64,000 nucleotides of DNA from Pseudomonas sp. UBA2684 (lineage in GTDB: Bacteria > Pseudomonadota > Gammaproteobacteria > Pseudomonadales > Pseudomonadaceae). Positions 50,489 through 59,897 of the stretch are shown piece by piece. The translations under genes were made by a program, and so were the position numbers. The stretch's first letter is position 1. Every line of letters begins with the position of its first letter. Where the stretch lies: NCBI GenBank assembly GCA_002354655.1, contig DELY01000040.1, positions 49,178-113,177 of the forward strand. The letters run 5' to 3'. Below the pieces are notes generated by a model, which saw only the letters and a program-made list of their open reading frames with translations, had not been told where the DNA came from and did not search any database.

Positions 50489-51625
50489 ATGGAGAAGCTC
50501 CTCAAGTTGTGGCAAAGCACGGGTCTGTATCACATCGAGCCAGGGCAGGCGTTGATGATGGTGATTTGCCTGGGCCTGATCTACCTGGCGATCAGAAAAG
50601 GCTTCGAGCCGCTGCTGCTGATCCCGATTGGCTTCGGCGGTTTGCTGGCGAACATTCCGGTGGCCGGGATGGCCGAAGGCAGTGGGATTTTGCACCTGTT
50701 CTATGAGGTGGGTCTGCCGACCAGTGTGTTCCCGTTGCTGATTTTCATGGGCGTCGGGGCGATGACCGATTTCGGTCCGATGCTGGCCAACCCGAAGACC
50801 TTGTTCCTGGGGGCGGCCGCGCAGTTCGGCATCTTCGGGACGTTGATCGGTGCATTGGCGCTGACCTCGCTGGGCATTCCTGGCCTGGAATTCACCCTGC
50901 GCGAAGCGGCGTCGATTGCGATTATCGGCGGTGCCGATGGCCCGACGTCGATCTTCGTCACCTCCAAGTTGGCGCCCGATTTGCTCGGCCCGATTGCCGT
51001 GGCGGCGTATTCGTACATGGCCCTGGTGCCGCTGATTCAGCCGCCGATCATGCGGGCGCTGACCACCAAGGAAGAGCGCGCCATCGTCATGCAGCAACTG
51101 CGGCATGTCAGCCAGGTCGAGAAAATCGTCTTTCCGCTGGTGCTGTGCCTGCTGGTCGGCATGCTGCTGCCAGATGCCGCGCCGCTGGTGGGTATGTTCG
51201 CCTTCGGCAACCTGCTGCGCGAGGCCGGGGTAGTCGAGCGGTTGGCCGATACCTCGCGCAACGCGCTGATCAATATCGTCACCATTGCTCTGGGCCTGAC
51301 GGTCGGCTCCAAGCTGTCGGCCGAATCCTTCTTGCAGCTGAAGACCCTGGGTATTCTGGTGTTGGGCATGGTCGCGTTCTGTGGCGGCACGGCGGCAGGG
51401 GTGTTGATGGCCAAGCTGATGAACCTGTTCAGCGATAACAAGATCAACCCGTTGATCGGTTCGGCTGGCGTATCGGCGGTGCCAATGGCGGCGCGGGTGT
51501 CGAACAAGGTTGGCCTGGAAGCCAACCCGCAGAACTTCCTGTTGATGCATGCCATGGGGCCGAACGTGGCCGGGGTGATCGGTTCGGCGGTGGCGGCGGG
51601 GGTGCTGCTCAGCTTTATCGGCTGA
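50489..51625 (+). CDS. oadB: sodium-translocating decarboxylase beta subunit
   Basis: 378 residues, nine or more membrane segments. Signature regions are [19 protein letters not shown], the [19 protein letters not shown] loop with the key Asp, [31 protein letters not shown] and [19 protein letters not shown]. It decarboxylates carboxybiotin and exports sodium. Two hairpin terminators follow. Confidence 0.95.
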   Translation: MEKLLKLWQSTGLYHIEPGQALMMVICLGLIYLAIRKGFEPLLLIPIGFGGLLANIPVAGMAEGSGILHLFYEVGLPTSVFPLLIFMGVGAMTDFGPMLANPKTLFLGAAAQFGIFGTLIGALALTSLGIPGLEFTLREAASIAIIGGADGPTSIFVTSKLAPDLLGPIAVAAYSYMALVPLIQPPIMRALTTKEERAIVMQQLRHVSQVEKIVFPLVLCLLVGMLLPDAAPLVGMFAFGNLLREAGVVERLADTSRNALINIVTIALGLTVGSKLSAESFLQLKTLGILVLGMVAFCGGTAAGVLMAKLMNLFSDNKINPLIGSAGVSAVPMAARVSNKVGLEANPQNFLLMHAMGPNVAGVIGSAVAAGVLLSFIG

Positions 51626-51634
51626 TGCATGCCG

Positions 51635-51670
51635 CCCGAAAAAGCTGCCAGGTTAGGCAGCCTTTTCGGG
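51635..51670 (+). terminator. first hairpin after oadB
   Basis: CCCGAAAAAGCTGCC pairs almost perfectly with GGCAGCCTTTTCGGG across AGGTTA, a 15-bp stem. Confidence 0.8.
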
Positions 51671-51673
51671 CAC

Positions 51674-51705
51674 ACAAAAAAACCGGCCAGAAGCCGGTTT
51701 TTTTA
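51674..51705. terminator. bidirectional terminator between oadB and amrZ
   Basis: AACCGGC and GCCGGTT around CAGAA, flanked by runs of A on the left and T on the right, so it works for both convergent genes. Confidence 0.92.
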
Positions 51706-51715
51706 TTGCTGACAT

Positions 51716-52042
51716 TTACGCTTCTTCAGCAGCCATTTCGGCGTCATGGGCAATCAATGCCACCAGGGCATTCTGTTGACGACGCGACAGCTGGCGGAAG
51801 CGTTGCAGCAGCTCACGCTCATGCAAAGACAACTCGGGGCTGTCTAGGCGCACTTCAAGATCGTCACCCAGCGTGCCCTCTTGGAGCATGCTCTGCTCGA
51901 GGCGGGCGATGATCTCCGAGTTCATGCTGCGGTGATGATTACGCGCTACATCAGCGATGCGCTCGCGCATGCCATCGGGCAAGCGAACGACGAACTTGTC
52001 AGCCGTACGGCTGGAATAAATAGCCTGTTTCATAGGGCGCAT
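51716..52042 (-). CDS. amrZ: ribbon-helix-helix regulator AmrZ (AlgZ)
   Basis: 108 residues. The ribbon-helix-helix part ([41 protein letters not shown]) and the C-terminal tetramerisation part ([20 protein letters not shown]) match P. aeruginosa AmrZ closely as I recall it. AmrZ activates algD and adcA-type genes, represses fleQ and flagella, and represses itself, so it switches motility to biofilm. An AlgU-type promoter is upstream. The position beside phnC is as in P. aeruginosa (PA3385/PA3384). Confidence 0.95.
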   Translation of the reverse strand: MRPMKQAIYSSRTADKFVVRLPDGMRERIADVARNHHRSMNSEIIARLEQSMLQEGTLGDDLEVRLDSPELSLHERELLQRFRQLSRRQQNALVALIAHDAEMAAEEA

Positions 52043-52102
52043 ACATTAAACCGGTTAGTTCAGGGAAGCGATGCTGGCATTGAGCTGCAGGATTGTCACC
52101 GG

Positions 52103-52129
52103 TTTGACCATCTTTAGCACTAGCCGTTC
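52103..52129 (-). promoter_or_regulatory. candidate AlgU promoter of amrZ
   Basis: On the minus strand GAACGG, exactly 16 bases, TCAAA (with GGTCAAA context). The AlgU consensus is GAACTT-N16-TCtgA. amrZ transcription depends on AlgU in P. aeruginosa. Confidence 0.65.
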
Positions 52130-52311
52130 AACCAGAATCGCCATTCGCGTCGTTTATGACCTTGCGGTCACCTAAACAATTCATTGACGCCAATTACGTG
52201 TCGCATTTTGACTAAGGTGCAGGCTTTTTGCCAGCACCGGTTGTCAGAAATGCGTGTCATTGGACACAAACTGGACATTTCGTTCACCGCTTCAGCAAAA
52301 CCTTCAAGCAA

Positions 52312-52329
52312 TCGTCACTTAAGCGTCAT
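52312..52329 (+). promoter_or_regulatory. candidate Pho box of the phn operon
   Basis: TCGTCACTTAAGCGTCAT: two GTCA cores 11 bases apart, the spacing of the PhoB box CTGTCATnnnnCTGTCAT. It lies 111 bases before phnC, and phosphonate operons are PhoB-regulated. Confidence 0.7.
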
Positions 52330-52440
52330 GGCTCATTAACGGGGCTGACACAGGATTTGCCTACCTTGGTCTACACCAGCGAGCAGCCTGGCAGATGGCG
52401 GCCTGGCGTCGCCGAGTAACCGTTAATAAGAGGGCATCCC

Positions 52441-53274
52441 ATGAATGCAGTGATCCGCGTTGAGAGTCTGAACAAAACGTTCGGCCGCAAACAGGCGCTG
52501 TACGACCTGGCCTTGTCCGTGCAACCAGGTGAAATGGTCGCGTTGATCGGCGCATCGGGCTCCGGCAAGTCGACCTTGTTGCGGCATGTCGCGGGTCTGG
52601 CCTGTGGCGATCGCAGCGGCGCTGGACGCATTCACGTGTTGGGCCGCGAGGTGCAGGCTCAAGGGCGCTTGAGTAGCGATGTGCGTCGACTACGCGCGGA
52701 TATTGGGTACATCTTCCAGCAATTCAATCTGGTCGGTCGCTTGAGCGTAGTACAGAACGTATTGCTTGGCTGCCTGGGCCGTACGCCACGCTGGCGCGGC
52801 ACCTTGGGCCTGTTCACCGTTGAAGAAAAGCAGCGTGCGCTGCATGCCCTGAAGCGTGTCGGCCTGGCCGATCTGGCCATGCAGCGCGCCTCGACGCTGT
52901 CCGGCGGCCAGCAGCAGCGCGTAGCGATTGCCCGTGCCCTGTGCCAACGCGCCAAGGTGATTCTGGCCGACGAGCCGATTGCCTCGCTGGACCCCGAGTC
53001 GGCGCGCAAGGTCATGCAGATTCTCGCCGACATCAACCGCGAAGACGGCACCACCGTGGTGGTCACCCTGCATCAGGTCGACTACGCCACGCGTTATTGC
53101 CAGCGCGCCGTGGCCTTGAAGGGCGGACGCATCCATTTCGACGGGCCGACCGTCGACCTCAACCCGAATTTCCTCAATGACCTCTACGGCGCCGACCTCG
53201 ATACCAGCCTGCTGGTTGATAAGCCGCGCCGCCAGCGTCCACAGGATGTGCCGCTGACCCTGGCCAAAGCCTGA
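52441..53274 (+). CDS. phnC: phosphonate ABC transporter, ATP-binding protein
   Basis: 277 residues. Walker [11 protein letters not shown]-loop [15 protein letters not shown] signature [15 protein letters not shown], Walker [17 protein letters not shown]. It powers uptake of phosphonates with PhnD and PhnE. AGAGGG upstream of the ATG. First gene of the operon behind a Pho box. Confidence 0.97.
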   Translation: MNAVIRVESLNKTFGRKQALYDLALSVQPGEMVALIGASGSGKSTLLRHVAGLACGDRSGAGRIHVLGREVQAQGRLSSDVRRLRADIGYIFQQFNLVGRLSVVQNVLLGCLGRTPRWRGTLGLFTVEEKQRALHALKRVGLADLAMQRASTLSGGQQQRVAIARALCQRAKVILADEPIASLDPESARKVMQILADINREDGTTVVVTLHQVDYATRYCQRAVALKGGRIHFDGPTVDLNPNFLNDLYGADLDTSLLVDKPRRQRPQDVPLTLAKA

Positions 53275-53329
53275 TCGCCGCAGCCTCCGCCTTATTTCCG
53301 AACGCCAACCCGCAACAGGAGTGCTTTGC

Positions 53330-54334
53330 ATGTTTAAACGCATCAGTCACGTTCTCGCCGCCTCGGCACTGCTGACCGGCTCGATTCTGGGCAGCGCCCA
53401 GGCCGCCGAGCAGGAAATCAATTTCGGCATCATTTCCACCGAGTCGTCGCAGAACCTCAAGGGTACTTGGGACCCGTTCCTCGCCGACATGAGCAAGCAG
53501 ACCGGCATGAAGATCAATGCCTTCTTCGCCCCGGACTACGCCGGGATCATCCAGGGCATGCGCTTCGACAAGGTCGACGTGGCCTGGTACGGCAACAAGG
53601 CAGCGATGGAAGCGGTGGATCGCGCCGGTGGCGAGGTATTCGCCCAGACCGTCGCAGCCAACGGCTCCCAGGGTTATTACAGCCTGATGGTGGCGCACCA
53701 GGACAGCCCGCTCAATTCGATCGCGGACATGCTGAAAAACGCCAAGAACCTGACTTTCGCCAACGGCGATCCGAACTCCACTTCGGGTTATCTGGTGCCC
53801 GGTTACTACGTGTTCGCGCAGAACAATGTCGATGCCAACAAGATCTTCAAACGCGCGCTGAACGGCAGCCATGAGGTCAACGCGCTGTCGGTGGCCAACA
53901 AGCAGGTCGATGTCGGCACCTTCAACAGCGAGGGCATGGAACGTCTGGAAATCACCGCGCCGGACAAAGCCGCGCAGCTGAAAGTGATCTGGACCTCGCC
54001 GCTGATCCCGTCCGACCCGATGGTCTGGCGCAAGAACCTCAGCGCCGAAGACAAAATCAAGCTGCGCGAGTTCTTCATGACCTACGGCGACCAGCCCGCC
54101 GAGCTGAAGGTTCTGGAAGGTCTGCAGTGGGGCAAGTTCCGCGCCTCCGACGATGAGCAGCTCCTGCCGATCCGTCAGCTCGAACTGTTCAAGCAGCGCA
54201 GCGAAGTGGCCAACAACACCAAGCTGTCCGACGCCGACAAGCAGGCCAAGTTGCAGGCGCTGGACGAGCAACTGGCCAAGCTGGAACAGCGCATGGCCGA
54301 GCGTGAGCAACAGAACGCCGCCAGCGCTGGCTGA
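53330..54334 (+). CDS. phnD: phosphonate-binding periplasmic protein
   Basis: 334 residues from the ATG at 53330, CAGGAG upstream. Signal peptide about 1-25 (ASALLTGSILGSAQAAEQ). PhnD body: INFGIISTESSQNLKGTWDP, FFAPDYAGIIQGMRFDKVDVAW, NGDPNSTSGYLVPGYYVF. It ends in a Glu/Gln-rich coiled tail (LDEQLAKLEQRMAEREQQ). It captures phosphonates for PhnCE. Confidence 0.97.
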   Translation: MFKRISHVLAASALLTGSILGSAQAAEQEINFGIISTESSQNLKGTWDPFLADMSKQTGMKINAFFAPDYAGIIQGMRFDKVDVAWYGNKAAMEAVDRAGGEVFAQTVAANGSQGYYSLMVAHQDSPLNSIADMLKNAKNLTFANGDPNSTSGYLVPGYYVFAQNNVDANKIFKRALNGSHEVNALSVANKQVDVGTFNSEGMERLEITAPDKAAQLKVIWTSPLIPSDPMVWRKNLSAEDKIKLREFFMTYGDQPAELKVLEGLQWGKFRASDDEQLLPIRQLELFKQRSEVANNTKLSDADKQAKLQALDEQLAKLEQRMAEREQQNAASAG

Positions 54335-54400
54335 TCGCGCCAGTCGCCTGGTCCACCAGGGCCGGGCGACTGACCCCGTCGTTTTTATCGAGAGAGCGTT

Positions 54401-55195
54401 ATGACCACCCTGATGTCCACCTCCACCCTCGATGCCAGCGGCAAACGCTCCTGGCCGCAGTTGCTCGGTTGGGGCCTGTTCTTCGCGATGCTGGCCTGGT
54501 CCTGGCAGGGCGCCGAGATGAACCCGCTCGGCCTGATCCGCGACTCCAGCAACATGGCGACCTTCGCCGCAGACTTCTTTCCGCCGGACTTCAGCAACTG
54601 GGAGCTGTACCTCAAGGAGATGATCGTCACCGTGCAGATCGCCTTGTGGGGCACGGTGCTGGCGATCGTCTGCGCGATTCCGCTGGGCATCCTGTGTTCC
54701 GCCAATATCGTGCCGTGGTGGGTGTATCAGCCGGTGCGTCGGGTGATGGACGCCTGCCGGTCGATCAACGAAATGGTCTTCGCCATGCTCTTTGTGGTGG
54801 CCGTCGGCCTAGGCCCGTTCGCCGGGGTGTTGGCACTGTTTATCGGCACCACCGGGGTGCTCGCCAAGCTGTTCGCCGAGGCGGTCGAGGCCATCGATCC
54901 GGGGCCGGTCGAAGGGGTGCGCGCCACCGGCGCCAGCGCCATGCAGGAGGTGATCTTCGGCGTCATCCCGCAAGTGCTGCCGCTGTGGATTTCCTACTCG
55001 CTGTACCGCTTCGAGTCCAACGTGCGCTCGGCCACGGTGGTCGGCATGGTCGGTGCCGGCGGGGTTGGGGTGATTCTCTGGGAAGCGATTCGCGGCTTCC
55101 AGTTCGCCCAGACCTGCGCCTTGCTGATCGTGATCATCCTGGTGGTAAGCCTGATCGACATCCTCTCGCAGCGCCTGCGCAAACAGTTCATCTGA
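54401..55195 (+). CDS. phnE: phosphonate ABC transporter permease
   Basis: 264 residues, six membrane segments, with the coupling motif [20 protein letters not shown]. Only one permease gene is present, so it should act as a homodimer. GAGAGAG precedes the start. Confidence 0.96.
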   Translation: MTTLMSTSTLDASGKRSWPQLLGWGLFFAMLAWSWQGAEMNPLGLIRDSSNMATFAADFFPPDFSNWELYLKEMIVTVQIALWGTVLAIVCAIPLGILCSANIVPWWVYQPVRRVMDACRSINEMVFAMLFVVAVGLGPFAGVLALFIGTTGVLAKLFAEAVEAIDPGPVEGVRATGASAMQEVIFGVIPQVLPLWISYSLYRFESNVRSATVVGMVGAGGVGVILWEAIRGFQFAQTCALLIVIILVVSLIDILSQRLRKQFI

Positions 55196-55232
55196 CGGAG
55201 ACCAGGGTGCCTGCGGGCGCCCTTAATACGCC

Positions 55233-55937
55233 ATGCACTTGTCTAGACAAATCGAACCGCTGTACCGCGAGCTGGCTGCCGTGTTGCGTGCCGAAGTGCA
55301 GTTGCTGGCACCCGGCGATTACCTGCCGGGGGAAATCCAGCTGGCCGCGCGTTTCGCGGTCAACCGCCACACCCTGCGCCGCGCGGTGGATGAACTGGTG
55401 CTCGAAGGCCGCCTGCTGCGCCAGCAGGGTAAAGGCACGCGGGTGCTGGCCCGGCCGCTGATCTATCCGGTGGAAGCTGGCAGCGCCTACAGCGATTCGC
55501 TGTCCGCGCTGGGCCATCGGGTCGAGGCGCAATTGCTCGAGCGGCGCCAGCGCACGGCCACCCAGGAGGAATGCCAGCACCTGCAACTGAGCGCCGCCGC
55601 CGATGTGCTGGAACTGAGCACCCTGCGCCTGCTCGACGGTCAGCCGGTCAGCCTAATTCGTCACCGCTTCTGCGCCAGCCGTGTGGCCTTACTCGCCGCT
55701 TACCGGGGCGGCTCGTTGCGCCATTACCTGGCCGAGCGCGACCTGCCGCTGACTCGCACCTTCAGCCTGATCGGCGCGCGCCTGCCGAGCCGCGACGAAG
55801 CTGCGCGCCTGCTGATGCCGCAACACGCGCCGCTGCTCAGCGTACTTACCTTGTCCCGCGACATGGCCGGGCGGCCGGTGGAGTTGGCCTTATCGACCAG
55901 CCGCGCCGACCGCTTCCAGTACCAGGTCGCGCCCTGA
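55233..55937 (+). CDS. phnF: GntR-family phosphonate regulator
   Basis: 234 residues. N-terminal winged helix (LAAVLRAEVQLLAPGDYLPG, LAARFAVNRHTLRRAVDELV) and C-terminal UTRA effector domain (LELSTLRLLDGQPVSLIRHR...). It is a HutC-subfamily repressor of the C-P lyase genes. Poor ribosome site; stop overlaps the earlier possible phnG start. Confidence 0.95.
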   Translation: MHLSRQIEPLYRELAAVLRAEVQLLAPGDYLPGEIQLAARFAVNRHTLRRAVDELVLEGRLLRQQGKGTRVLARPLIYPVEAGSAYSDSLSALGHRVEAQLLERRQRTATQEECQHLQLSAAADVLELSTLRLLDGQPVSLIRHRFCASRVALLAAYRGGSLRHYLAERDLPLTRTFSLIGARLPSRDEAARLLMPQHAPLLSVLTLSRDMAGRPVELALSTSRADRFQYQVAP

Positions 55938-55951
55938 TGGAGACCTTGACC

Positions 55952-56398
55952 ATGCCCCACGATCCACAGATCGCCACCCGCCAGCGCTGGATGGGTGTAC
56001 TCGCCCGTGCCGGCGGCCAATTGGCGGCCTACGCGTCGGCGTTGCAGGAAGCCGAATACCGCCTGATTCGCGCCCCGGAAATCGGCATGACCCTGGTGCG
56101 CGGACGCATGGGCGGCACCGGCAGCCCGTTCAACCTCGGCGAAATGAGCGTGACCCGCTGCGTGGTGCGCCTGGCCGATGGCCGCACCGGTTACAGCTAC
56201 GTAGCGGGCCGCGACAAACAACACGCCGAACTGGCGGCCCTGGCCGACGCGCATTTGCAAGGCGTCGAGCAGCCGCATTGGCTGAGCCGGCTGATCGAGC
56301 CCCTGGCCGCCGCTCAGCAGGCGCAACAGGCGGCCAAGGCCGCCGAAACCGCAACCACCCAGGTGGAATTCTTCACCCTGGTCAGAGGAGACGACTGA
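55952..56398 (+). CDS. phnG: C-P lyase complex subunit PhnG
   Basis: 148 residues from MPHDPQIATRQRWMGVLARA; GGAGA lies eight bases before this ATG. An in-frame ATG at 55937 overlapping the phnF stop is the alternative. Core motif GRMGGTGSPFNLGEMSVTRC and GYSYVAGRDKQHAELAALAD are typical. PhnG, H, I and J form the core that attaches phosphonate to ATP ribose. Confidence 0.95.
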   Translation: MPHDPQIATRQRWMGVLARAGGQLAAYASALQEAEYRLIRAPEIGMTLVRGRMGGTGSPFNLGEMSVTRCVVRLADGRTGYSYVAGRDKQHAELAALADAHLQGVEQPHWLSRLIEPLAAAQQAQQAAKAAETATTQVEFFTLVRGDD

Positions 56399-57009
56399 TG
56401 AACGCGGCGAATAGCTCGCAATGGCTGCAACCGGCCTTCAACGACCCGGTGCTGGACGCGCAGACCAGCTTCCGCAGCGCCCTCAAGGCCCTGGCCGAGC
56501 CTGGCCTGGTGCAACCGCTGAACCGCGCCCTGGCGCTGGAAAATCTGCATCCGGCGACCTACGCCCTGTGCCTGGCGTTTCTCGATGGCGACACGCCGCT
56601 GTGGCTGGCGCCGCGTTTCGACACCCCAGCGATCCGCGCCAACCTGGCGTTTCACTGCGGCTGCCCGATTGTCGCCGAGCGTGAGCTGGCGCTGTTTGCC
56701 CTGCTCGATGACAGCGAACTGACGGACCTGTCGGCCTTCGACAATGGCAGCGAGCGCTACCCGGACCAGTCCTGCACCCTGCTGATCCAACTGGATACCC
56801 TCGGCAATGGCGCAGCCCTGCGCTGGCGCGGGCCGGGGATCAAGGACGTACGCAGCGTCGAGCTGCCGCTGCCAGCGGCGTTCTGGCAGCAGCGCCAGGC
56901 ACGCAGCGCCTTTCCCCGTGGCCTGGATGCCTTCTTCGCCGCTGGCGAGCAAGTGATCGGCCTGCCGCGCAGCACCCGCGTGCTGGTCAAAACCGAGGAG
57001 GCCGCCTGA
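56398..57009 (+). CDS. phnH: C-P lyase complex subunit PhnH
   Basis: 203 residues. Typical segments: FNDPVLDAQTSFRSALKALA, NLAFHCGCPIV, FDNGSERYPDQSCTLLIQ, LRWRGPGIKD and FPRGLDAFFAAGEQVIGLPR. A PLP-fold-like subunit without PLP. ATGA-type overlap with phnG and AGAGGAG site. Confidence 0.96.
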   Translation: MNAANSSQWLQPAFNDPVLDAQTSFRSALKALAEPGLVQPLNRALALENLHPATYALCLAFLDGDTPLWLAPRFDTPAIRANLAFHCGCPIVAERELALFALLDDSELTDLSAFDNGSERYPDQSCTLLIQLDTLGNGAALRWRGPGIKDVRSVELPLPAAFWQQRQARSAFPRGLDAFFAAGEQVIGLPRSTRVLVKTEEAA

Positions 57010-58100
57010 TGTACGTCGCCGTCAAAGGTGGCGAGCGCGCCATCGACAATGCCCACTTGCTGCTGGCGAAAAAGCGCCGTGGCGATACCGCGATTCCCGA
57101 ACTCAGCGTCGAGCAGGTGCGCGAGCAAATGCCGCTGGCCGTGGCGCGGGTCATGAGCGAAGGCTCGCTGTACGACCCGCAGTTGGCTGCATTGGCGATC
57201 AAGCAGGCGGCCGGCGACCTGATGGAGGCGATCTTCCTGCTGCGCGCCTACCGCACCACGCTGCCGCGCTTCGGCGCCAGCTCCGCGCTGGACACCACGC
57301 AGATGCAGCTCTCCCGGCGCATTTCGGCCACCTTCAAGGACCTGCCAGGCGGCCAGCTGCTCGGCCCGACCTTCGACTACAGCCACCGTCTGCTGGATTT
57401 CGCCTTGCTGGCCGAAGGCGAAAAGCCAGGGCCGCAGGTCGATCCGCTGGCTGAACTGTCGCCGTGCCCGCGGGTGCTGGATTTTCTCGCCGACGAAGGC
57501 CTGATGGCCCGCGAGGCGGATGACCGCGCCACCGTGCCGGATATCACCCGCGAGCCGCTGGATTTTCCCGCTAGCCGCGCCCAGCGCCTGCAGGCCCTGG
57601 CCCGGGGTGATGAAGGCTTTCTATTGGCCCTGGGTTATTCCACCCAGCGCGGCTACGGCCGTAATCACCCGTTTGCCGGGGAGATTCGCATCGGCGAAGT
57701 CGAGGTCTGGCTGGAGCCGGAAGAACTCGGCTTCGCCGTGCCGCTGGGCGATATCGAGGTGACCGAGTGCGAGATGGTCAACCAGTTCGTCGGCGGCAAG
57801 GGCATCGATGCGCAGTTCACCCGTGGCTACGGCCTGGCCTTCGGCTATGCCGAGCGCAAAGCCATGGGCATGGCCCTGGTCGACCGTTCGCTGCGCGCGG
57901 CGGAATACGCCGAAGAGGTGGAAGGCCCGGCGCAGCAGGAAGAGTTCGTGCTGATGCACTGCGACAACGTCGAGGCGGCGGGCTTCGTCTCGCACCTGAA
58001 ATTGCCGCACTACGTCGACTTTCAATCCGAGCTGGAGCTGATCCGCAAACTGCGCAAGCAGACATGCGAGCAGTCGGCCGCCGAGGAGCAACGCGCATGA
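57009..58100 (+). CDS. phnI: C-P lyase complex subunit PhnI (nucleosidase)
   Basis: 363 residues. It opens MYVAVKGGERAIDNAHLLLA and has RRGDTAIPELSVEQVREQM, RVMSEGSLYDPQLAALAIKQ and VTECEMVNQFVGGKG. With G, H and L it makes ribose-triphosphate phosphonate from ATP. Start overlaps phnH stop. Confidence 0.96.
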   Translation: MYVAVKGGERAIDNAHLLLAKKRRGDTAIPELSVEQVREQMPLAVARVMSEGSLYDPQLAALAIKQAAGDLMEAIFLLRAYRTTLPRFGASSALDTTQMQLSRRISATFKDLPGGQLLGPTFDYSHRLLDFALLAEGEKPGPQVDPLAELSPCPRVLDFLADEGLMAREADDRATVPDITREPLDFPASRAQRLQALARGDEGFLLALGYSTQRGYGRNHPFAGEIRIGEVEVWLEPEELGFAVPLGDIEVTECEMVNQFVGGKGIDAQFTRGYGLAFGYAERKAMGMALVDRSLRAAEYAEEVEGPAQQEEFVLMHCDNVEAAGFVSHLKLPHYVDFQSELELIRKLRKQTCEQSAAEEQRA

Positions 58101-58975
58101 ATGCCCAAAGCCAGATCACTCACGCCCTGGAAGCCGGGTACAACTTCGCCTATCTCGATGAGCAGACGAAAAGAATGATCCGCCGTGGCCTGCTCAAGGC
58201 CGTGGCCATCCCCGGTTATCAGGTGCCGTTCGGTGGCCGCGAGATGCCGCTGCCCTATGGCTGGGGCACCGGCGGCATGCAGCTGACCGCTGCCATTCTC
58301 GGTGCCGAGGATGTGCTCAAAGTGATCGATCAGGGCGCGGATGACACCACCAACGCGGTGTCGATCCGGCGCTTTTTTGCCCGCACGGCTGGGGTCAAAA
58401 CCACCACCCGCACCCCCGAGGCGACGGTGATCCAGACTCGCCACCGCATCCCGGAAACGCCGCTGACCGGCGAGCAGATCATGGTCTATCAGGTGCCGAT
58501 TCCCGAGCCGCTGCGCTTTATCGAGCCCTCGGAAACCGAGACCCGCACCATGCACGCGCTGGAAGATTACGGCGTGATGCACGTAAAACTGTACGAGGAC
58601 ATCGCCACCTTCGGCCATATCGCCACCAGCTACGCCTACCCGGTGACGGTGGATGAGCGCTACGTGATGGACCCCTCGCCGATCCCCAAATTCGACAACC
58701 CCAAGCTGCACATGAGCCCGGCGCTGATGCTGTTTGGCGCCGGCCGCGAGAAGCGCCTGTACGCCGTGCCGCCGTTCACCCGCGTGGTGAGCCTGGATTT
58801 CGCCGATCACCCGTTCGAGATCCAGCGCTGGGACGAATGCTGTGCCTTCTGCGGCAGCCAGGATTCTTACCTCGACGAGCTGATCGTCGATGACGCCGGG
58901 ACCAAGCGCTTCGTCTGCTCCGACACCGATTACTGCATGCAACGCCGTGACCTTGAAGAGGAGGGCGCGCAATGA
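58097..58975 (+). CDS. phnJ: C-P lyase, radical SAM subunit
   Basis: 292 residues. The four conserved cysteines are present in the order C-x2-C-x21-C-x5-C (CCAFCGSQDSY ... VCSDTDYC), which bind the 4Fe-4S cluster and supply the thiyl radical. YNFAYLDEQTKRMIRRGLLK opens the protein. It breaks the carbon-phosphorus bond. Overlaps phnI and phnK by four bases each. Confidence 0.97.
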   Translation: MNAQSQITHALEAGYNFAYLDEQTKRMIRRGLLKAVAIPGYQVPFGGREMPLPYGWGTGGMQLTAAILGAEDVLKVIDQGADDTTNAVSIRRFFARTAGVKTTTRTPEATVIQTRHRIPETPLTGEQIMVYQVPIPEPLRFIEPSETETRTMHALEDYGVMHVKLYEDIATFGHIATSYAYPVTVDERYVMDPSPIPKFDNPKLHMSPALMLFGAGREKRLYAVPPFTRVVSLDFADHPFEIQRWDECCAFCGSQDSYLDELIVDDAGTKRFVCSDTDYCMQRRDLEEEGAQ

Positions 58976-59781
58976 GTGCTGCCGAACAGTTGCACCTGCA
59001 CAACGACACGGCGCAGCCGCTGTTCAGCGTGCGTGACCTGACCCGCCTGTACGGTCCGGAGACGGGCTGCCAGGGCGTGTCCTTCGATCTGTATCCGGGC
59101 GAGGTGCTGGGCATTGTTGGCGAGTCCGGCTCGGGCAAGTCGACCCTGCTCAGCCTGCTCTCTGGGCGTTGCCCGCCGGATCGCGGCGCAGTCAGTTATC
59201 GCGACAGCGCCGGCAACTGGCTCGATCTGTACAGCGCCAGCGAAGCGCAGCGGCGCACGCTGCTGCGCACCGAGTGGGGCTTTGTCGAGCAGAACCCGCG
59301 TGACGGTCTGCGCATGGGCGTGTCGGCCGGGGCCAATATCGGCGAGCGGCTGATGGCTCAGGGCGTGCGCCATTACGGCGAACTGCGCGCGGCCGGCATC
59401 GGCTGGCTGAAACAGGTGGAGATCGACCCGCTACGTATCGACGACTTGCCGCGCACCTTCTCCGGCGGCATGCAGCAGCGTTTGCAGATCGCCCGCAACC
59501 TGGTCTCCAGCCCACGTCTGATCTTTATGGACGAACCCACCGGCGGCCTCGATGTGTCGGTGCAGGCGCGCCTGCTTGATCTGCTGCGCGGGCTGGTGCG
59601 CGAGCTGGACCTGGCGGTGGTGATCGTCACCCACGACCTGGCGGTGGCGCGCTTGCTCGCGGATCGGCTGATGGTGATGCGCCGCTCCCAGGTGGTCGAG
59701 GCCGGTCTGACCGACCAGATTCTCGATGATCCGCAGCATCCCTATTCGCAGTTGCTGGTGTCGTCGGTGTTGCAGCCCTGA
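58972..59781 (+). CDS. phnK: C-P lyase ABC-type ATPase PhnK
   Basis: 269 residues. Walker A GESGSGKST, signature FSGGMQQRLQIARNL, Walker B LIFMDEPTGGLD. It binds the PhnGHIJ core rather than a transporter. GAGGAGGG site. Followed by a REP pair instead of the usual tight join to phnL. Confidence 0.95.
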   Translation: MSAAEQLHLHNDTAQPLFSVRDLTRLYGPETGCQGVSFDLYPGEVLGIVGESGSGKSTLLSLLSGRCPPDRGAVSYRDSAGNWLDLYSASEAQRRTLLRTEWGFVEQNPRDGLRMGVSAGANIGERLMAQGVRHYGELRAAGIGWLKQVEIDPLRIDDLPRTFSGGMQQRLQIARNLVSSPRLIFMDEPTGGLDVSVQARLLDLLRGLVRELDLAVVIVTHDLAVARLLADRLMVMRRSQVVEAGLTDQILDDPQHPYSQLLVSSVLQP

Positions 59782-59795
59782 CGAGACTCTGTGTG

Positions 59796-59872
59796 GTAGG
59801 GCGGACATGCCGAAGGCTTGTCCGCCAACGGGCTGGCAGCGGTGGACAAGGCTTCGCCATGTCCACCCTACG
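59796..59872. repeat. inverted REP pair between phnK and phnL
   Basis: GTAGGGCGGACATGCCGAAG...TCCGCC at 59796-59826 and the mirror GGTGGACAAGGCTTCGCCAT..., tail CCCTACG, at 59841-59872. It occupies most of the 116-base gap in an operon whose other genes mostly overlap. Confidence 0.85.
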
Positions 59873-59897
59873 GGTACAGGTTTAATCCGAGGTGTGT

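Larger units (their letters stand above)
52043..52440. other. 398-bp divergent control region amrZ/phnC
   Basis: Contains an AlgU-type promoter for amrZ and a Pho box for phnC. No gene supported. Confidence 0.7.
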
